Shown one piece after another: positions 1 to 10,459 of a stretch of DNA of 64,000 nt. This DNA comes from Cristatella mucedo. Taxonomy: Eukaryota > Bryozoa > Phylactolaemata > Cristatellidae. Location of the stretch: the NCBI GenBank assembly GCA_009760855.2, contig WPIO01000100.1, positions 1,136,501 through 1,200,500 of the forward strand. Reading direction: 5' to 3'. Every line of letters starts with the position of its first letter. Position 1 is the stretch's first letter. Under the pieces are notes generated by a model that made no database searches, was not told where the DNA came from, and worked only from the letters and a program-made list of their open reading frames with translations. The translations under genes and the position numbers were made by a program.

Positions 1-1416
1 GTGTCACTAGCTTTTTAATACAAACCTGTGCCAGCGACTTGATGGAAGCAATATCAGCCTGAAAAAGAAGAACATGGCTTGGGTTTGGTTAAACCTAAGC
101 CACATTAGTAACGGGCTCGACAATGACATTCATTTTATAAAATACAATAACCAGCCCAAGGACTCGGCCTTCACGTAAATAACCTACCTAGGCCTACTTA
201 GGAGTTAAATGCAGAACACTACTGGTCACCCTGCTACGGGTACTGGATTTGACCTTTTGACTGGGCGACTTGGCCGTCCATTGAAGGTCACAAAGCCACA
301 ATAGTAAATCATGACTGGTCACCACACACCACAATGTCAAATCTTCAGCACAGAAAAATCGTACGGCTCGAGGGATTCGAAAACCAACTACACATGGTTA
401 ACCAGCTGCTAGCAGACGGAGTGCTGTTAGATATCTCGGGGTCCTACCACAGTTGGTGGCTCGGTCCAGGCAAGTATATAAACTTGCATGCCGAGTACCA
501 AGATAAGGCAACTACAAAACTCGGCGTCACCTCGTGAGTCAACTTGGCAATTTCGCCGACAACCACAAGAGTTGGCCTTGCTCAAACGGACTCGCCCAGC
601 TCACTGCCTCCCCAGCACAAGTCATCGACACCGACAGGGTCCACCACGAGCAGAAAATGTACGATTAATCAACAAGTGACCATCAAACAACACTAAAGCC
701 ACAATAACAGCCTGCTAAAGGCAGTGACCAATCGTGAAAGACGTGAAAGAGGTGCAATCCATAAACCCAGCAGCCTGCAATTCATTTATTTCTCTGCACT
801 ATTCCCTATAGCAAGCAAGCCCGGCAGCTGCCATAAACATTACTGAGGCAGGACGAGATGAAAGCTACTGGCAACGTAATCGTGACTGGCCCTCAAACAA
901 ATGCTCAAGCTTTTAGGTGCACCATTAAAATTATTCCAGCATATCATCGTAGCCATCAAATTGCAAGCGCTAAGTTTGCATGCACACACTCAAACGCATT
1001 CCGACAAGCTAACAACGTCCTGCATGCTCAAGTGGCCTGCACATAGCTAAGATGTTTCCCACCAAGGGAAGGAGAAATGGCACTATCTTGCAGCCGGCCT
1101 GCTACATCTGGGAGGTCGGTGACAACCAACGAGTGGTTCTTGGCCAGCCGACACGCGATATACAGATACACAGGCGCGATATACAGACACACAAAGCAAG
1201 TGCGTTCCAGAAAGCAAACCGCCACTAGCACGGAATCGTCTGTCAGCACGAGCACAGCCGTCTCAACACTGTACTGTCTCAGCACATTTTACTGAAAGCA
1301 ACATCATCCATTTGAAGATGCCTCGGCGGCAGCCATCAATGAGCCGTCGGCATTAGCAATGACAGTGGCTGTGGCAACACGGCGTGGAAGAAAGGGATGT
1401 CGGGTATTAAACTTAC
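1..1416 (-). other. SF3B3 intron 9 (partial)
   Basis: No further SF3B3 exon could be found by reading the minus strand for the conserved sequence that follows exon 9. The stretch shows no LINE or SINE signature I recognise, and the open frames in it look like chance. Confidence 0.7.
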
Positions 1417-1489
1417 CCTCGATATTCCTTTTCACTGTCCACACGGCGTTCGGATTACCAGGAAGCTCCGACACGGCCATCTCAGTTAC
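1417..1489 (-). CDS. SF3B3: SF3B3 coding exon 9 (last exon in window)
   Basis: 73 bases from AATAG|GTAACT to GAGG|GTAAGT. It encodes [19 protein letters not shown] plus KRNIE, and ends one base into the next codon, as expected for the family's following Asp. Bases 1-1416 are the next intron. Confidence 0.95.
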
Positions 1490-2640
1490 CTATTACATAA
1501 AACAAAAGTCAGGCTACGACAGTCAGCAAAAAGACAAATCGCTGCAGCAGTAGTTGAACAATTCTTGGTAACCAAAGGAGTGCATTTTGCCGTGACCAAG
1601 ACAAACAGCTGCAGCGCAACACACACCGTGCAATCGCAACCAAGCCAGTCGCGTGCCTACGACAATGGCAGAGTAGCATGGGATGAGCATGACGTGCTGC
1701 CGGCGCACTTGCCTCCAAGCCGTGGCGCAAGGCGCGCAAACTGCTTCTCGGCCCTCGGCCAGCGGCCACGTACAGCTGAGGCGTGTCTTCGTTGGCAAGA
1801 TCGGCAATCTGCGGGGCAAAAAGATTGACGACTGCGCTAGAGGCGACGGGCCTTATTGGGTTTCTTTGGCAAGTGCAGCACATCCCAACAGCTGTCCAGG
1901 ACCTCGTCAGACAGCACAGACGTAGGCGAGAGCATTCGAAAGACACACACACCACCACCCCTCAATTCATGTATGATGCAAAGACAAGGTGCGGAGGCGC
2001 CGCCGGCCCGGCAGCTAACCTGGCAATGCAGGATCGGTGACAGGCTGTCCAGCTCGTCGGCTTGCATGAGGTTCTTCAGTGGACGAGGGCTGAAGAAGAA
2101 TGTGTCGCCCTCCTCCAGCGGCATGGCGCTGCTGAACTCGGGTTCGTCGTCATCATCGCCCAGATGAGCGATCTGATACAGGCAGCTGAAATGTGCGCGC
2201 GCGCGAGTCGAATCGATGCAGGCACGCGACGAGCCCAACGAGGCAAATGCAGCCAGTGCCAGCTGGAGCGGTGGGGTGTCTTAGGCGGTAGGGGAGTGGG
2301 GTAGGGAAGGAGAAGGCGACGACCACCACCACTCACTGGTTGCCAAACTCGGATGCCACGAACAGAAAACCGGTCTTCAGAACGCACATCGACGAGGCAA
2401 CCGGGACAGTGTCGAAGTACTTCATTCGTATTTCCGTTACCTTTGTGGGAGGGAGCAAAACGTTAGCACCTGCTCGGATGCTAGGGCAAAAAAGAGGCCC
2501 GCCCACGCACACAACATGCACACCGAGACAGGATCGAGCACGAGATGCAGGCTAGCTACGCTGCCGTTCAGACGATGCATTCCGAACGCTTGCAGAGACG
2601 AGGGATGAAGAAGAAGACGAACGAACATACAGGCCCGGAG

Positions 2641-2709
<69 letters not shown>

Positions 2710-5700
2710 CAGGCAAAGCCTACCATGTCTTCGTCGGTCTCAAGGGTTATCTTGAAGATGTCGCCCTGTTCAGTTTGGGCAAGAAAGAAGAACATGGTCT
2801 TCGTCTTGTGCGCAGCACTACAAACGAAGATCATGCCTCTCTCCGGGTCGTCGAGATCGTTCTGCAATACAAGCGTGCAGGCAAGCTTGACCTCGAGGAA
2901 AAAGACAGGCAGTTTTGCCACATAGGACGGAGCTAGCAGCCACACAACCGAGCACGACTAGCACCAAGGAGCTCTGCCGGCAATCAGGCCCCCACCCAAC
3001 CTTGACCGACAGATAAACCCAGCGAGGCAAATGAGCGGGCAGGAGAGCAGTCATTCGCTCAAGAAAAAGACCAGCACGGCATTGATGCTGAGGGCTCACC
3101 CTACGCCTTGGGATGGGGCAGCGAATGTCGGGCTGGTCACCAAAGTTCTTGTATGTCAGGTAGTTTTCCGAGCAAATCAGCACGCCGCTGGGGCCCTCTG
3201 TGCCGCCAGGCACCGCGATCAGCATGTTAGCGTGCTCCTCGAGATTCTCCGAATACTTGCGAACCACGTGATTCAGGCCCAAGTCGAGCTCGTAGTACGT
3301 CAGACTTTGCTGGACCTTTTCGTACGCCTCGCCCGTGTGGTCGTTGTCACACTCCTGTGGCAGCAGACAGCAAGCAAGGAATCGAACGTCTGGCGATTGA
3401 GCAAGGAGAGAGAGATTGAGAGTTATCACACATATGGGACATGAACTTATGTCAGCAGGCAGTACTACGTCAAAGCAGCATAACTGACATGCCGTCAGGT
3501 GGTACTGCCAGCTATTCGCTTTCCACTTCCATGGAAGTTCAGCAACTCACGATGAAAGTGCTGAATATGGATGAAGTGGGTGGGCACACATCAAGTGTGA
3601 CCCGGGACAGGGCAATGTGCCAAGGAGCAGAAGCAATCATAGTAACAATAGCATTCGTATAGTTCCTTTAGAGAACTTCCGTTATCTTTCTAGGCACTTT
3701 ACATATGCTGTAAAGGCAGCACGATCACATGGTTGTTAGTGGTAGTATGCACGCTGTCACGGCTGCAAGTGCCGCCACCAATCTCCTGCACGATGCCTGC
3801 ACGGGTGGGGCCGGTTGGCTAACCTCGTAGTCTACTTCGAGACAGGCAAAGGTGGGGTTCTCGAATCCGACGTCCACTCCCACCATGTGGTAGACGATTG
3901 TGTTAGCCTTGTGTGCCTCGAGCGGAGAAGATATGGTGAGTCTCGCCTGAGCATCTCTGTTCAGAATGTACACGAGCTTCTGCTTCTCCACGGCGCCAAT
4001 CATCACGGCTCGGCCTTTCGGGTCGATGGCCAAATACTGCCCGGGCACTATGCGCCGGCAGCCGCTTTTACCGAATGTTTCTTGGTGAATCTGCAAACGA
4101 GAGATGAGTGCGTCTTCCTTGCTTGCGCCTACAGCACGAGCAATGGTAGGAAAGCTTCGCGCATTAGTCGACTACAGACAGACACGACGAAAGGGGGGCT
4201 GCACGTGCGAACAAGTTGGCCACGAGGGAGTCCTAGGGCATTCTTGGTTGCCAGCTTCGAGGAGCCACATTGGCTCTTGAGCCAAGGCTGCTGAATCAGC
4301 AGACCATGACTTAGGCCATGCGATGGTGCAGCAGAATTTCGACACGAAAGTGGGCCACAACATTGGGGCATCATCGGTCACATCTACGTGCCCCAATTGG
4401 GGAACAAACGTTCGGTGCGCATGCCACATCCATCACTGAGGGCTGATTCGTGTCACAAGGGTGAGCAATATACAGCAGCAGAGCCTACCTTTTCAAATGT
4501 GTTTTTAGCCTGTATATACTCCAGAATGACGATTCGCCCCGAGTCAGAGCCAATGACAATGTAGTCTAGCAAAGAAACGTGTATACCAAATCTTATTTAC
4601 AGCAGGCATCAGGGTCAATGTAGTCAATCAAACATGTCATCACATATGGGACATGAAATGATGTCAGCAGGCAGTACTACGTCAGAGCAGCATAATTGAC
4701 ATGCCGTCAGGTGGTACTGCCAGCTATTCGCTTTCCACTTCCATGGAAGTTCAGCAACTCACGATGAAAGTGCTGAATATGGATGAAGTGGGTGGGCACA
4801 CATCAAGTGTGATCCGGGACAGGACAATGTGCCAGGTAGCAGCCGACGGTGCCAGGAAGCCAAGAAGCAATTACAATAGCATTCGTATAGCACTGTAATC
4901 TCTTTCTAGGCACTTTACATATGCAGTAAAAGCAGCACGATCACAAGGCTAGCAGTAGCATGCACAATGTCAACAAGCATAACACGAATACAGGTGAGAT
5001 GCACACCAGTTGCTGCTGAAGGCAAATTCGAGGCTGACTTTAAGCTATATACTTCGACTGTCGTTCTAACTCAGCCATGCTTTTATCTTTGTGTTGCATG
5101 AGGTGAAGTCTACAGGCCATCAAATCGGCCTAATGCCACGTAGGCTGTAAGCTATAGAAGGGCTCAGCAAAACAATAATAATAATACACTTATTGATAAA
5201 GCGCCCTCATACAACTTAATCTCTTTCTAGGTGCTTTACACTTGCTGCAAAGGAACAGCTTAGTCATGTAAAGCACAGCTCACACAAGCAGTGTGAGATT
5301 AGTATGGCCAGCAGGTCTGAGAACAAGCTGAATTATCGAGGAACAGGCATAGCGTAATGAAAATTTGAAATTCTGCTAAGCAACTCCACATTGACTCACG
5401 GCATTTAGATTAGTTTGACTATTAATTTTGTTTATAGCAATTGCATGGGAAGTAAGTACTGACAGAGCTAGGGAATTCCATGAAAGAGCATGTAGGACGA
5501 GGGTGAGTAGCTTCAAGATACAACAAAGTGGCAATAGCGGATAGGCATTGCATGAACAAATCTTGGTGACAGTAAAAACCTGGCTAACACATCAATAGGC
5601 TTCCAAGTCACAATGTAAGCCGTAGATCTAACTGATTACACTGTTATCTACGATTGGGCAGTAAGGCAATTAAATATAAAGCAACATGTGCCGACTAGGT

Positions 5701-6059
5701 CACATCTTACAGTGGAACTGAGCCGTAATTTTTCGACAATGCCACACCGGGTTCCGCCGGCAACCAGCGATGCCAGAAGGGGGGAGGAGGCGTAACCACT
5801 AACGTATGAACATACGCAAAAGCAGTGCGTTACCTTTGGTGCCTCCTGTTAGCCTAAAAGGCATCAGCGACCGAATTTCACCAAAAATTTCAGTTGCGTA
5901 CAAGGTGTACACTTTCCCGGTATTCGGATCGGGCCTCATTATCTCCAGGATCTTCCCTTTAGCCACAACGATTTCCTGTGTCTTTGTCCCAGAGAAATTC
6001 CCATGGCAAGCGTGCGTGATGCACGTCGCCCGTTGTAGGGTGAGGTTGTAAAGATACAT
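1417..6059 (-). CDS. SF3B3: SF3B3, splicing factor 3B subunit 3 (5' part, 9 coding exons)
   Basis: Seen: nine minus-strand exons (6059-5834, 4565-4489, 4090-3824, 3354-3100, 2861-2724, 2440-2337, 2185-2020, 1808-1713, 1489-1417) join in frame to about 467 residues that read colinearly with animal SF3B3. Recognisable blocks are [112 protein letters not shown] and [15 protein letters not shown]. Known: SF3B3 is a nuclear three-beta-propeller (DDB1/CPSF160-like) scaffold of SF3b in U2 snRNP, which recognises the branch point; it is also found in SAGA-type complexes. The part here covers roughly the first propeller. The start ATG at 6059 has a good context (GCC before it) and matches the family's N-terminus. 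Odd: intron 8 begins with GC. Exon 10 onward is outside the window. The gene is about 1217 residues in human, so about 38% is present. Confidence 0.97.
1713..1808 (-). CDS. SF3B3: SF3B3 coding exon 8 (GC donor)
   Basis: 96 bases (32 codons) from CCGCAG|ATTGCC. It encodes [20 protein letters not shown] and [11 protein letters not shown]. The following intron starts GCAAGT, the standard GC-AG donor consensus, and no GT donor fits the frame or the family boundary. Confidence 0.95.
2020..2185 (-). CDS. SF3B3: SF3B3 coding exon 7
   Basis: 166 bases from TTTCAG|CTGCCT to TGCCAG|GTTAGC. It encodes [30 protein letters not shown] and [13 protein letters not shown] and ends in phase 0. Confidence 0.97.
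2337..2440 (-). CDS. SF3B3: SF3B3 coding exon 6
   Basis: 104 bases from AAAG|GTAACG to AACCA|GTGAGT. It encodes [20 protein letters not shown] and [13 protein letters not shown]. It ends with CA of a His codon that exon 7 completes. Confidence 0.96.
2643..2707. repeat. (GA)n microsatellite in SF3B3 intron 5
   Basis: About 32 uninterrupted GA units directly beyond the exon 5 donor. On the transcribed strand it is a CT tract in the intron. Confidence 0.98.
2724..2861 (-). CDS. SF3B3: SF3B3 coding exon 5
   Basis: 138 bases (46 codons, phase 0) from TTGCAG|AACGAT to GACATG|GTAGGC. It encodes [16 protein letters not shown] through [18 protein letters not shown] and TDEDM. The donor lies 16 bases from a long GA repeat in the next intron. 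Confidence 0.97.
3100..3354 (-). CDS. SF3B3: SF3B3 coding exon 4
   Basis: 255 bases (85 codons, phase 0) from CCACAG|GAGTGT to CGTAGG|GTGAGC. It begins with the variable acidic linker [10 protein letters not shown] and continues through [16 protein letters not shown] and [19 protein letters not shown] to IRCPIPRRR. Confidence 0.97.
3424..3757 (-). repeat. 334-bp dispersed repeat, copy 1 (SF3B3 intron 3)
   Basis: Nearly the same as 4638-4972. The right end holds a minus-strand LINE-A-like 3' end (CTTTCTAGGCACTTTACATA), so it looks like a LINE- or SINE-derived unit. The rest, with an open frame from 3441, matches no family I know. Confidence 0.8.
3824..4090 (-). CDS. SF3B3: SF3B3 coding exon 3
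   Basis: 267 bases (89 codons, phase 0) from TTTGCAG|ATTCAC to TACGAG|GTTAGC. It encodes [18 protein letters not shown] through [19 protein letters not shown]. The order and length match the family exactly. Confidence 0.97.
4489..4565 (-). CDS. SF3B3: SF3B3 coding exon 2
   Basis: 77 bases between the acceptor CTAG|ACTAC and the donor AAAAG|GTAGG. It encodes [17 protein letters not shown] plus QAKNTFEK and ends in phase 0. It is too short for a plain ORF search and was found by family continuity. Confidence 0.96.
4638..4972 (-). repeat. 334-bp dispersed repeat, copy 2 (SF3B3 intron 1)
   Basis: Second copy in the same orientation as 3424-3757. It differs by scattered substitutions and short indels near 4845 and 4895. 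Confidence 0.8.
5070..5160 (+). mobile_element. LINE family B, 3' remnant
   Basis: Degraded match to the conserved LINE-B 3' region (CCATGCTTTTATCTTTGTGT, then GTAGGCTGTAAG). Confidence 0.5.
5173..5260 (-). mobile_element. LINE-A 3' end, minus orientation
   Basis: (AAT)n followed by the inverted LINE-A tail (GATAAAGCGCCCTCA ... CTTTCTAGGTGCTTTACA). It lies in SF3B3 intron 1. The next 570 bases to 5833 show nothing recognisable. Confidence 0.85.
5834..6059 (-). CDS. SF3B3: SF3B3 coding exon 1
   Basis: ATG at 6059-6057, then 75 codons plus one base. The donor reads AAAG|GTAACG. It encodes the N-terminal strand block with [31 protein letters not shown] and FRLTGGTK. The split Asp codon (G|AC) is completed by exon 2. 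Confidence 0.96.
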
Positions 6060-6635
6060 GGCCAAGAGTGCCTGCCGACAAACAAAATTTGCTGCTACCG
6101 GCGTTTTGGCGGGAGCACCCGCTGCTGCAGATCACTGCTTCGAGAGAACAATGCAATAATAAAAAGCTACGACTGTTATAAATAGCTCAAATTTAGCATC
6201 TGCTCTTTCCTAAACTAAATTGTGTAGCAGATGGGGCACGATGAGCTTCTTTTCAACTTACCCTACACGATCGTCATAAATATGGCAGCCACTACCAGCA
6301 TGCAAATTTACCGGCACAAGCGGCGCACAACGGCGAGTGGCTGCTTTCGTATGGTGCCTTCTGGTCACAGCTTTCCTTGCTATTTGATATCTCAGCGTCA
6401 ACACGCGCGAGAATGAAAAAAGAATAACTTTTTCAGCTGGTGCCCCAGGCTTAAAAACATTGTTTAGCAAGATCGTCTGTTTCAGCTGGGCTATACCTGT
6501 AGACACACTTCCGGCGGCTTACTATTTCCAGTACTGTTAATTCGGTGGCCCGTTTACCGTCACATGTCTGACCATCAATTTGTGGCGTACTGTTGAGAAT
6601 GAGCGGCAGTATGATTAAATAAATATATAAATATA
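6060..6635 (-). promoter_or_regulatory. 5' flank and presumed promoter/5' UTR of SF3B3
   Basis: Directly upstream of the SF3B3 start codon. I see no clear TATA box at a useful distance; the nearest 100 bases are moderately GC-rich. Assigned by position only. No other gene is evident up to the LINE fragment at 6636. Confidence 0.4.
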
Positions 6636-6700
6636 ATGAATTTTATAGCGCCCGAAGAGAGCTTAATTTCTTTTCAGGCGCTTCGCAAATGCCACGGGGC
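6636..6700 (-). mobile_element. LINE-A/SINE-A type 3' end fragment
   Basis: TATAGCGCCCGAAGAGAGCT then TTTCAGGCGCTTCGCAAATG, the inverted tail hairpin. No body is recognisable beside it, and 6701-7124 shows nothing else except a short GC dinucleotide run near 7020. Confidence 0.7.
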
Positions 6701-7124
6701 TCGAGCCCGCTACCTCGGCCCTTCAATACATTCACCTTGACCTTGATTGGGCTTGCGCAAGACTGCGTACTGTACGCGACAGCGGCGTGCGGCATGCTTT
6801 GGCTCGTGGATCACTACTAGTGACACTTTCTTTAACTGTTCACAAGCTCGCTCATCGATTGCAGCGTCGGAGCTGGGAATTAGGATAATCAAATGGAGCA
6901 AAGGGTGTGGAGGTCCTAGCGGACTGAGGTCATTTCATTCATGACTACCCGCAGGAATGACCCGACGCCCCTCGAAGGACCGAGGTTGTGGTAGCGTGAC
7001 CGGCATCGGTCCTGTGCGCGCGCGCGCGCACGAGAGAGTGAAAGAGAGAGCGACGACAGCATCGAACGATCCTGCGGCGTCCGGCAGCCGCCGCGGGCAG
7101 CCGGGAAATGTGCCTGGGATGAGC

Positions 7125-7350
7125 GCCTTTCCAGCGGTCCTGAGCTGCTACTTCCGTGCTACTCCTACCTCAACTACTCTCCTGAATCAACCATGCTTCT
7201 CACTTTCCATTTGTTGCGTGAGATGCAGTCTTTTGGCTACCAAATGCGTACCGAGGCCGCTTAGGCTGTGAGTGCGCCATACAAAACTCACCCGCGTAAC
7301 ACCCACATAGTCTTTGTGGCTTTGGGAGTTACAGGTGGAGATACATTATT
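7125..7350 (+). mobile_element. LINE family B, 3' fragment
   Basis: Matches the ends of the copies at 8405 and 11640: CCAGCGGTCCTGAGCTGCTA, TTGCGTGAGATGCAGTC, and the tail GCGTAACACCCACATAGTCT. It is diverged and frame-broken. Confidence 0.85.
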
Positions 7351-7396
7351 GATCGATGGCCATGATCCAAATTAGAGACAAACGGTGGCTTAGATC

Positions 7397-7545
7397 CGAG
7401 CTGGTTTGGACCAGTGGTTAAGGTGCTCGCCCCGACCAAGGTCTGGCTGAGCTCGTGGGCTAGAGCCCCGACGCATAAGTGAAGCGCCTGAATAGAGATT
7501 AAGTTCTCTTGGGGCGCTATACAAACAAATTATATAGTTACATAT
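7397..7545 (+). mobile_element. SINE-A copy (tRNA-derived head, LINE-like tail)
   Basis: The box A-like head (TGGTTAAGGTGCTCGCCCCG) and a degraded box B are followed by GTGAAGCGCCTGAATAGAGA and TTCTCTTGGGGCGCTATACA. The tail resembles the LINE-A 3' hairpin. Sister copies are at 10769, 13574, 38771 and 50880. Confidence 0.85.
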
Positions 7546-8330
7546 AAACGCGGACGTGCTAAATAAGTCATCCAGATTATGAATGATGGCCTTTATTTGT
7601 GGTTCTTGAATTGTAGCGGTGTGGAACCGATTGTGCGATAATCTATGGCAAAGGACGCATGAAAGCAAAAGTCTCGTAATGGGCTGGAGTTGTGCTTCCG
7701 GAGTTGGCGTTGGCATTTGAGCAGCAGGCCGCGGAGCAGTTGGTTTACATCATGGCCATTGTTGAACGTCTGCGATCATTCGTTGCTGTCAAATAGATCC
7801 ATCTATATTATCGATCAGGTCACCGCAAAAATAGATTTATGGGACAATATAATGGATTGTATTGCTAAAAATGTATTGGTTGCCGTAACAATATTATTAT
7901 TTTGCATTGTCCAGATGAACCATGTCTATAGTTTTGCAATACGTATGGAGAAGTTTCTTTCTTAAATTTTAACAGCACTTAAAGTCCCGAGTCTGACCGC
8001 TTTGGGCTTCGAAAGCCCGTGCAGCGTGTTTGGTACGAAACTTTATAACTTGCTTCGACGACAATATTTTTTATTGTTTGCAATTGCAATTGTATTGCTT
8101 GCAATTACAATAACAGTATAGTGTATTGTTTTCTATGACGTTGTAAATATATTTATTGTTAGCTTTGAAAACTGACTGCAATAACAATGACCTTGTTCCA
8201 AGGCATAACAAAATCCATAGCAATACTATTATTATGGAAATGGACGTTTAATGTTAAATGTACGGGTGCTCTTCGTCGCTGCCGTTCTCCTCTGCTGCCG
8301 GCATACATGTACCTCATGTACCTCATGTTG
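7546..8330. other. AT-rich intergenic DNA
   Basis: Rich in TTG/CAA and ATT runs (for example around 8070-8150), with no repeat family or coding signal I recognise. The open frame at 7690-7965 has no family resemblance. Confidence 0.6.
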
Positions 8331-8930
8331 GCGCTCATTTCAAGTTCAATTCAGTAGTTTCCGTCGGACGGTAGCTAACCGCACGATGTTAGCTGACATG
8401 CCCTTTGCTGAAAGAGCTAGGATGGTTGCCGGTTGAGCAAAGGATACAGAGCAAAGTTCTTACGCTGACCCACAAGGCCCGCCACGGCTTGGCTCCTTCG
8501 TACCTAGCTGAACTACTGCATCAGTTTCAGCCTGTTCGCGCCCTCAGGTCCTGTGTGGACAATAAATTAGCTGTCCCATTCCTCCGCTTAAAGACAGTTG
8601 GCGACAGAAGCTTTAGCTCTGCAGGTCCTAGACTGTGGAACTCGCTTCCACAATTCTTACGCAACGACATCTACTCTCCAACTGCCGACTATGGCACATC
8701 TTTTTCAGCGGTCCTGAACTGCTACTTCCATGCTACTCACTACCTCAACTGCTCTTCTAACTCTGCTATGCTTCCCACTTTCTCTTTGTTGCGTGAGACG
8801 AAGTCTGTTGGGTACCGAATGCGTACCGAAAGCCGCTTAGGCTGTGAGTGCGCTATACAAAACTCTCCTGCGTAACAACCACATGGTCTTTTTGACTTTG
8901 CGGAGTTACTGACGGAGATACATTACATTA
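8331..8930 (+). mobile_element. LINE family B, 5'-truncated copy, left arm of an inverted duplication
   Basis: From 8405 it carries the RT C-terminal tract also seen at 11670 (ELGWLPVEQRIQSKVLTLTH, LAPSYLAELLHQF, LRLKTVGDRSFSSAGPRLWN), ending with (CATTA)n. Bases 8331-8404 are not LINE sequence, but recur inverted at 10200-10282. Confidence 0.9.
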
Positions 8931-9424
8931 CATTACGGTGGCACCCATATCTTTCCAATGTCAGAAATTCTAACGTTGGGAGCGGCTAGCGTTTACTCTT
9001 TCCATTTGAATTGGTAGGCCGAGCCTAGCTTATCGTTTAGCATCCATATATCAAGTTTGGGTTAGGCCTGCTGTATCCAAGATTTGACTTGCCAACGATC
9101 TTTAAGCGGAGGAATTCATACGGACCGTGCAAATTCTTCGGGGAACAGGTAAGTTTTTCAATGCCCCCGAGTCAAGGAATCTCGTGATGTCAGTTAGGAG
9201 TAAGTTCTGGGCTTCGGGAGCATGTGAACTTAAGGCGCGGTCTCCAAAGGTTTTGTGGTAGGTTTAAGGCACAGTCAAAAGAGTGGGTGGTAGATTTCTA
9301 GCGTGATTTATTGGAAAGTAGTTTGTACTGGTAGGCCAGAGGAAGAGAATACAGGGCCTTACAAGGGAATGACTAAACCTTAATGTCGGTACACTGCCTG
9401 ATGGGAAGCCACCGCAGGCCAGTG
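8931..9424. other. Spacer of the inverted duplication, unclassified
   Basis: Bases 9190-9420 resemble minus-strand LINE-A 3' coding sequence (GTAAGTTCTGGGCTTCGGGA, AGGTTTTGTGGTAGGTTTAA) in very degraded form. The rest is unrecognised. Confidence 0.4.
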
Positions 9425-9600
9425 AGAAGTGGTGCGATGTGATAAGGAGTTTGCTTTTCACGACCTCCGACCCGAGGTCGTGGGTTCGAATTCTGAGATG
9501 GGCCATCCTTTTTTGTCGCTGCAAGAGGTAGTGATAGCCGTAAAGGCTCCTCTGTCACTATACAAAAGACGCTGTTAAATCAGCTAGTATTTTTTATGTG
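9425..9600 (+). mobile_element. SINE-B copy
   Basis: TTGCTTTTCACGACCTCCGA, box B GTGGGTTCGAATTCTGAGAT, then GGTAGTGATAGCCGTAAAGG and CTATACAAAAGACGCTGTTA. Colinear with the better copy at 50515. Confidence 0.85.
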
Positions 9601-9689
9601 CCAATTGCATTTCGTAGCTGTAGAGCTTTGCACCGACTGCTACGAAAGCTCCTTGTTGCATAGGCCAGACAATGCGCGTGTGTGTGTGT

Positions 9690-10282
9690 ATCTCCGTCTG
9701 TAACTCCGCAAAGTCATAAAGACCATGTGGGTGTTACGCAGGAGAGTTTTGTATAGCGAACTCGCAGCCTTAGCGGCTTTCGGTACGCATTCGGTACCCA
9801 ACAGACTTCGTCTCACGCAACAAAGAGAAAGTGGGAAGCATAGCAGAGTTAGAAGAGCAGTTGAGGTAGTGAGTAGCATAGAAGTAGCAGCTCAGGACCG
9901 CTGAAAAAGATGTACCATAGTCGGCAGTAGGAGAGTATTTGTCGTTGCGTAAGAATTGTGGAAGCGAGTTCCACAGTCTAGGACCTGCAGAGCTAAGGCT
10001 TCTGTCACCAATAGTCTTTAAGCGGAAGAATGGACCAGCTAATTTGTTGTCCACACAGGACCTGAGGGCGCGAACAGACTGAAACTGATGCAGCAGTTCA
10101 GCTAGGTACGAAGGAGCCAAGCCGTGGCGGGCCTTGTGGGTCAGCGTAAGAACTTTGCTCTGAATCCGTTGCTCATCCGGCATCCATCCTAGCTCTTTTA
10201 GCAAAGGGCATGTCAGCTAACATCGTGCGGTTAGCTACCGTCCGACGGAAACTACTGAATTGAACTTGAAATGAGCGCCCGC
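9690..10282 (-). mobile_element. LINE family B, 5'-truncated copy, right arm of the inverted duplication
   Basis: A minus-strand copy of the 8331-8930 block, including the same truncation point and the same 75 bases of non-LINE flank. The open frame 9770-10204 encodes the RT C-terminal tract. The ATTAC tail is replaced by a short (TG)n run. Confidence 0.9.
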
Positions 10283-10459
10283 TTCCCAGAGCTCATAACC
10301 GCGACCTTCGTCAAGCAGTTCGAGGACCTTATCCAGGGCTGCTTCAATTCGAAGTGCTGGCGTTTCTTCCGCTGCACTTCCCTATTCGTCGCCTACCTGC
10401 TGGCGTTTGCCTATATCAGCCAAGACATATCGCGGACTTCGGCAATCACTGACAGTTAA
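10271..10459 (+). CDS. Unrecognised 62-residue ORF with one hydrophobic segment
   Basis: ATG at 10271 lies at the outer edge of the inverted-duplication arm; stop at 10457-10459. The codons favour C or G at third positions (ACC TTC GTC AAG CAG TTC GAG GAC), unlike the AT-rich flanks. This is what a coding sequence or young processed copy looks like. Residues about 38-51 (SLFVAYLLAFAYIS) could be one membrane segment; several Cys lie before it. I do not recognise the family. It may be an exon or a fragment captured next to the duplication; no clean donor site is seen at its end. Confidence 0.35.
   Translation: MSARFPELITATFVKQFEDLIQGCFNSKCWRFFRCTSLFVAYLLAFAYISQDISRTSAITDS

Noticed and set aside
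2545-2936. Plus-strand Arg-Glu repeat frames at 2.5-2.9 kb
   Set aside because: Translation of the GA microsatellite and the antisense of SF3B3 exon 5.
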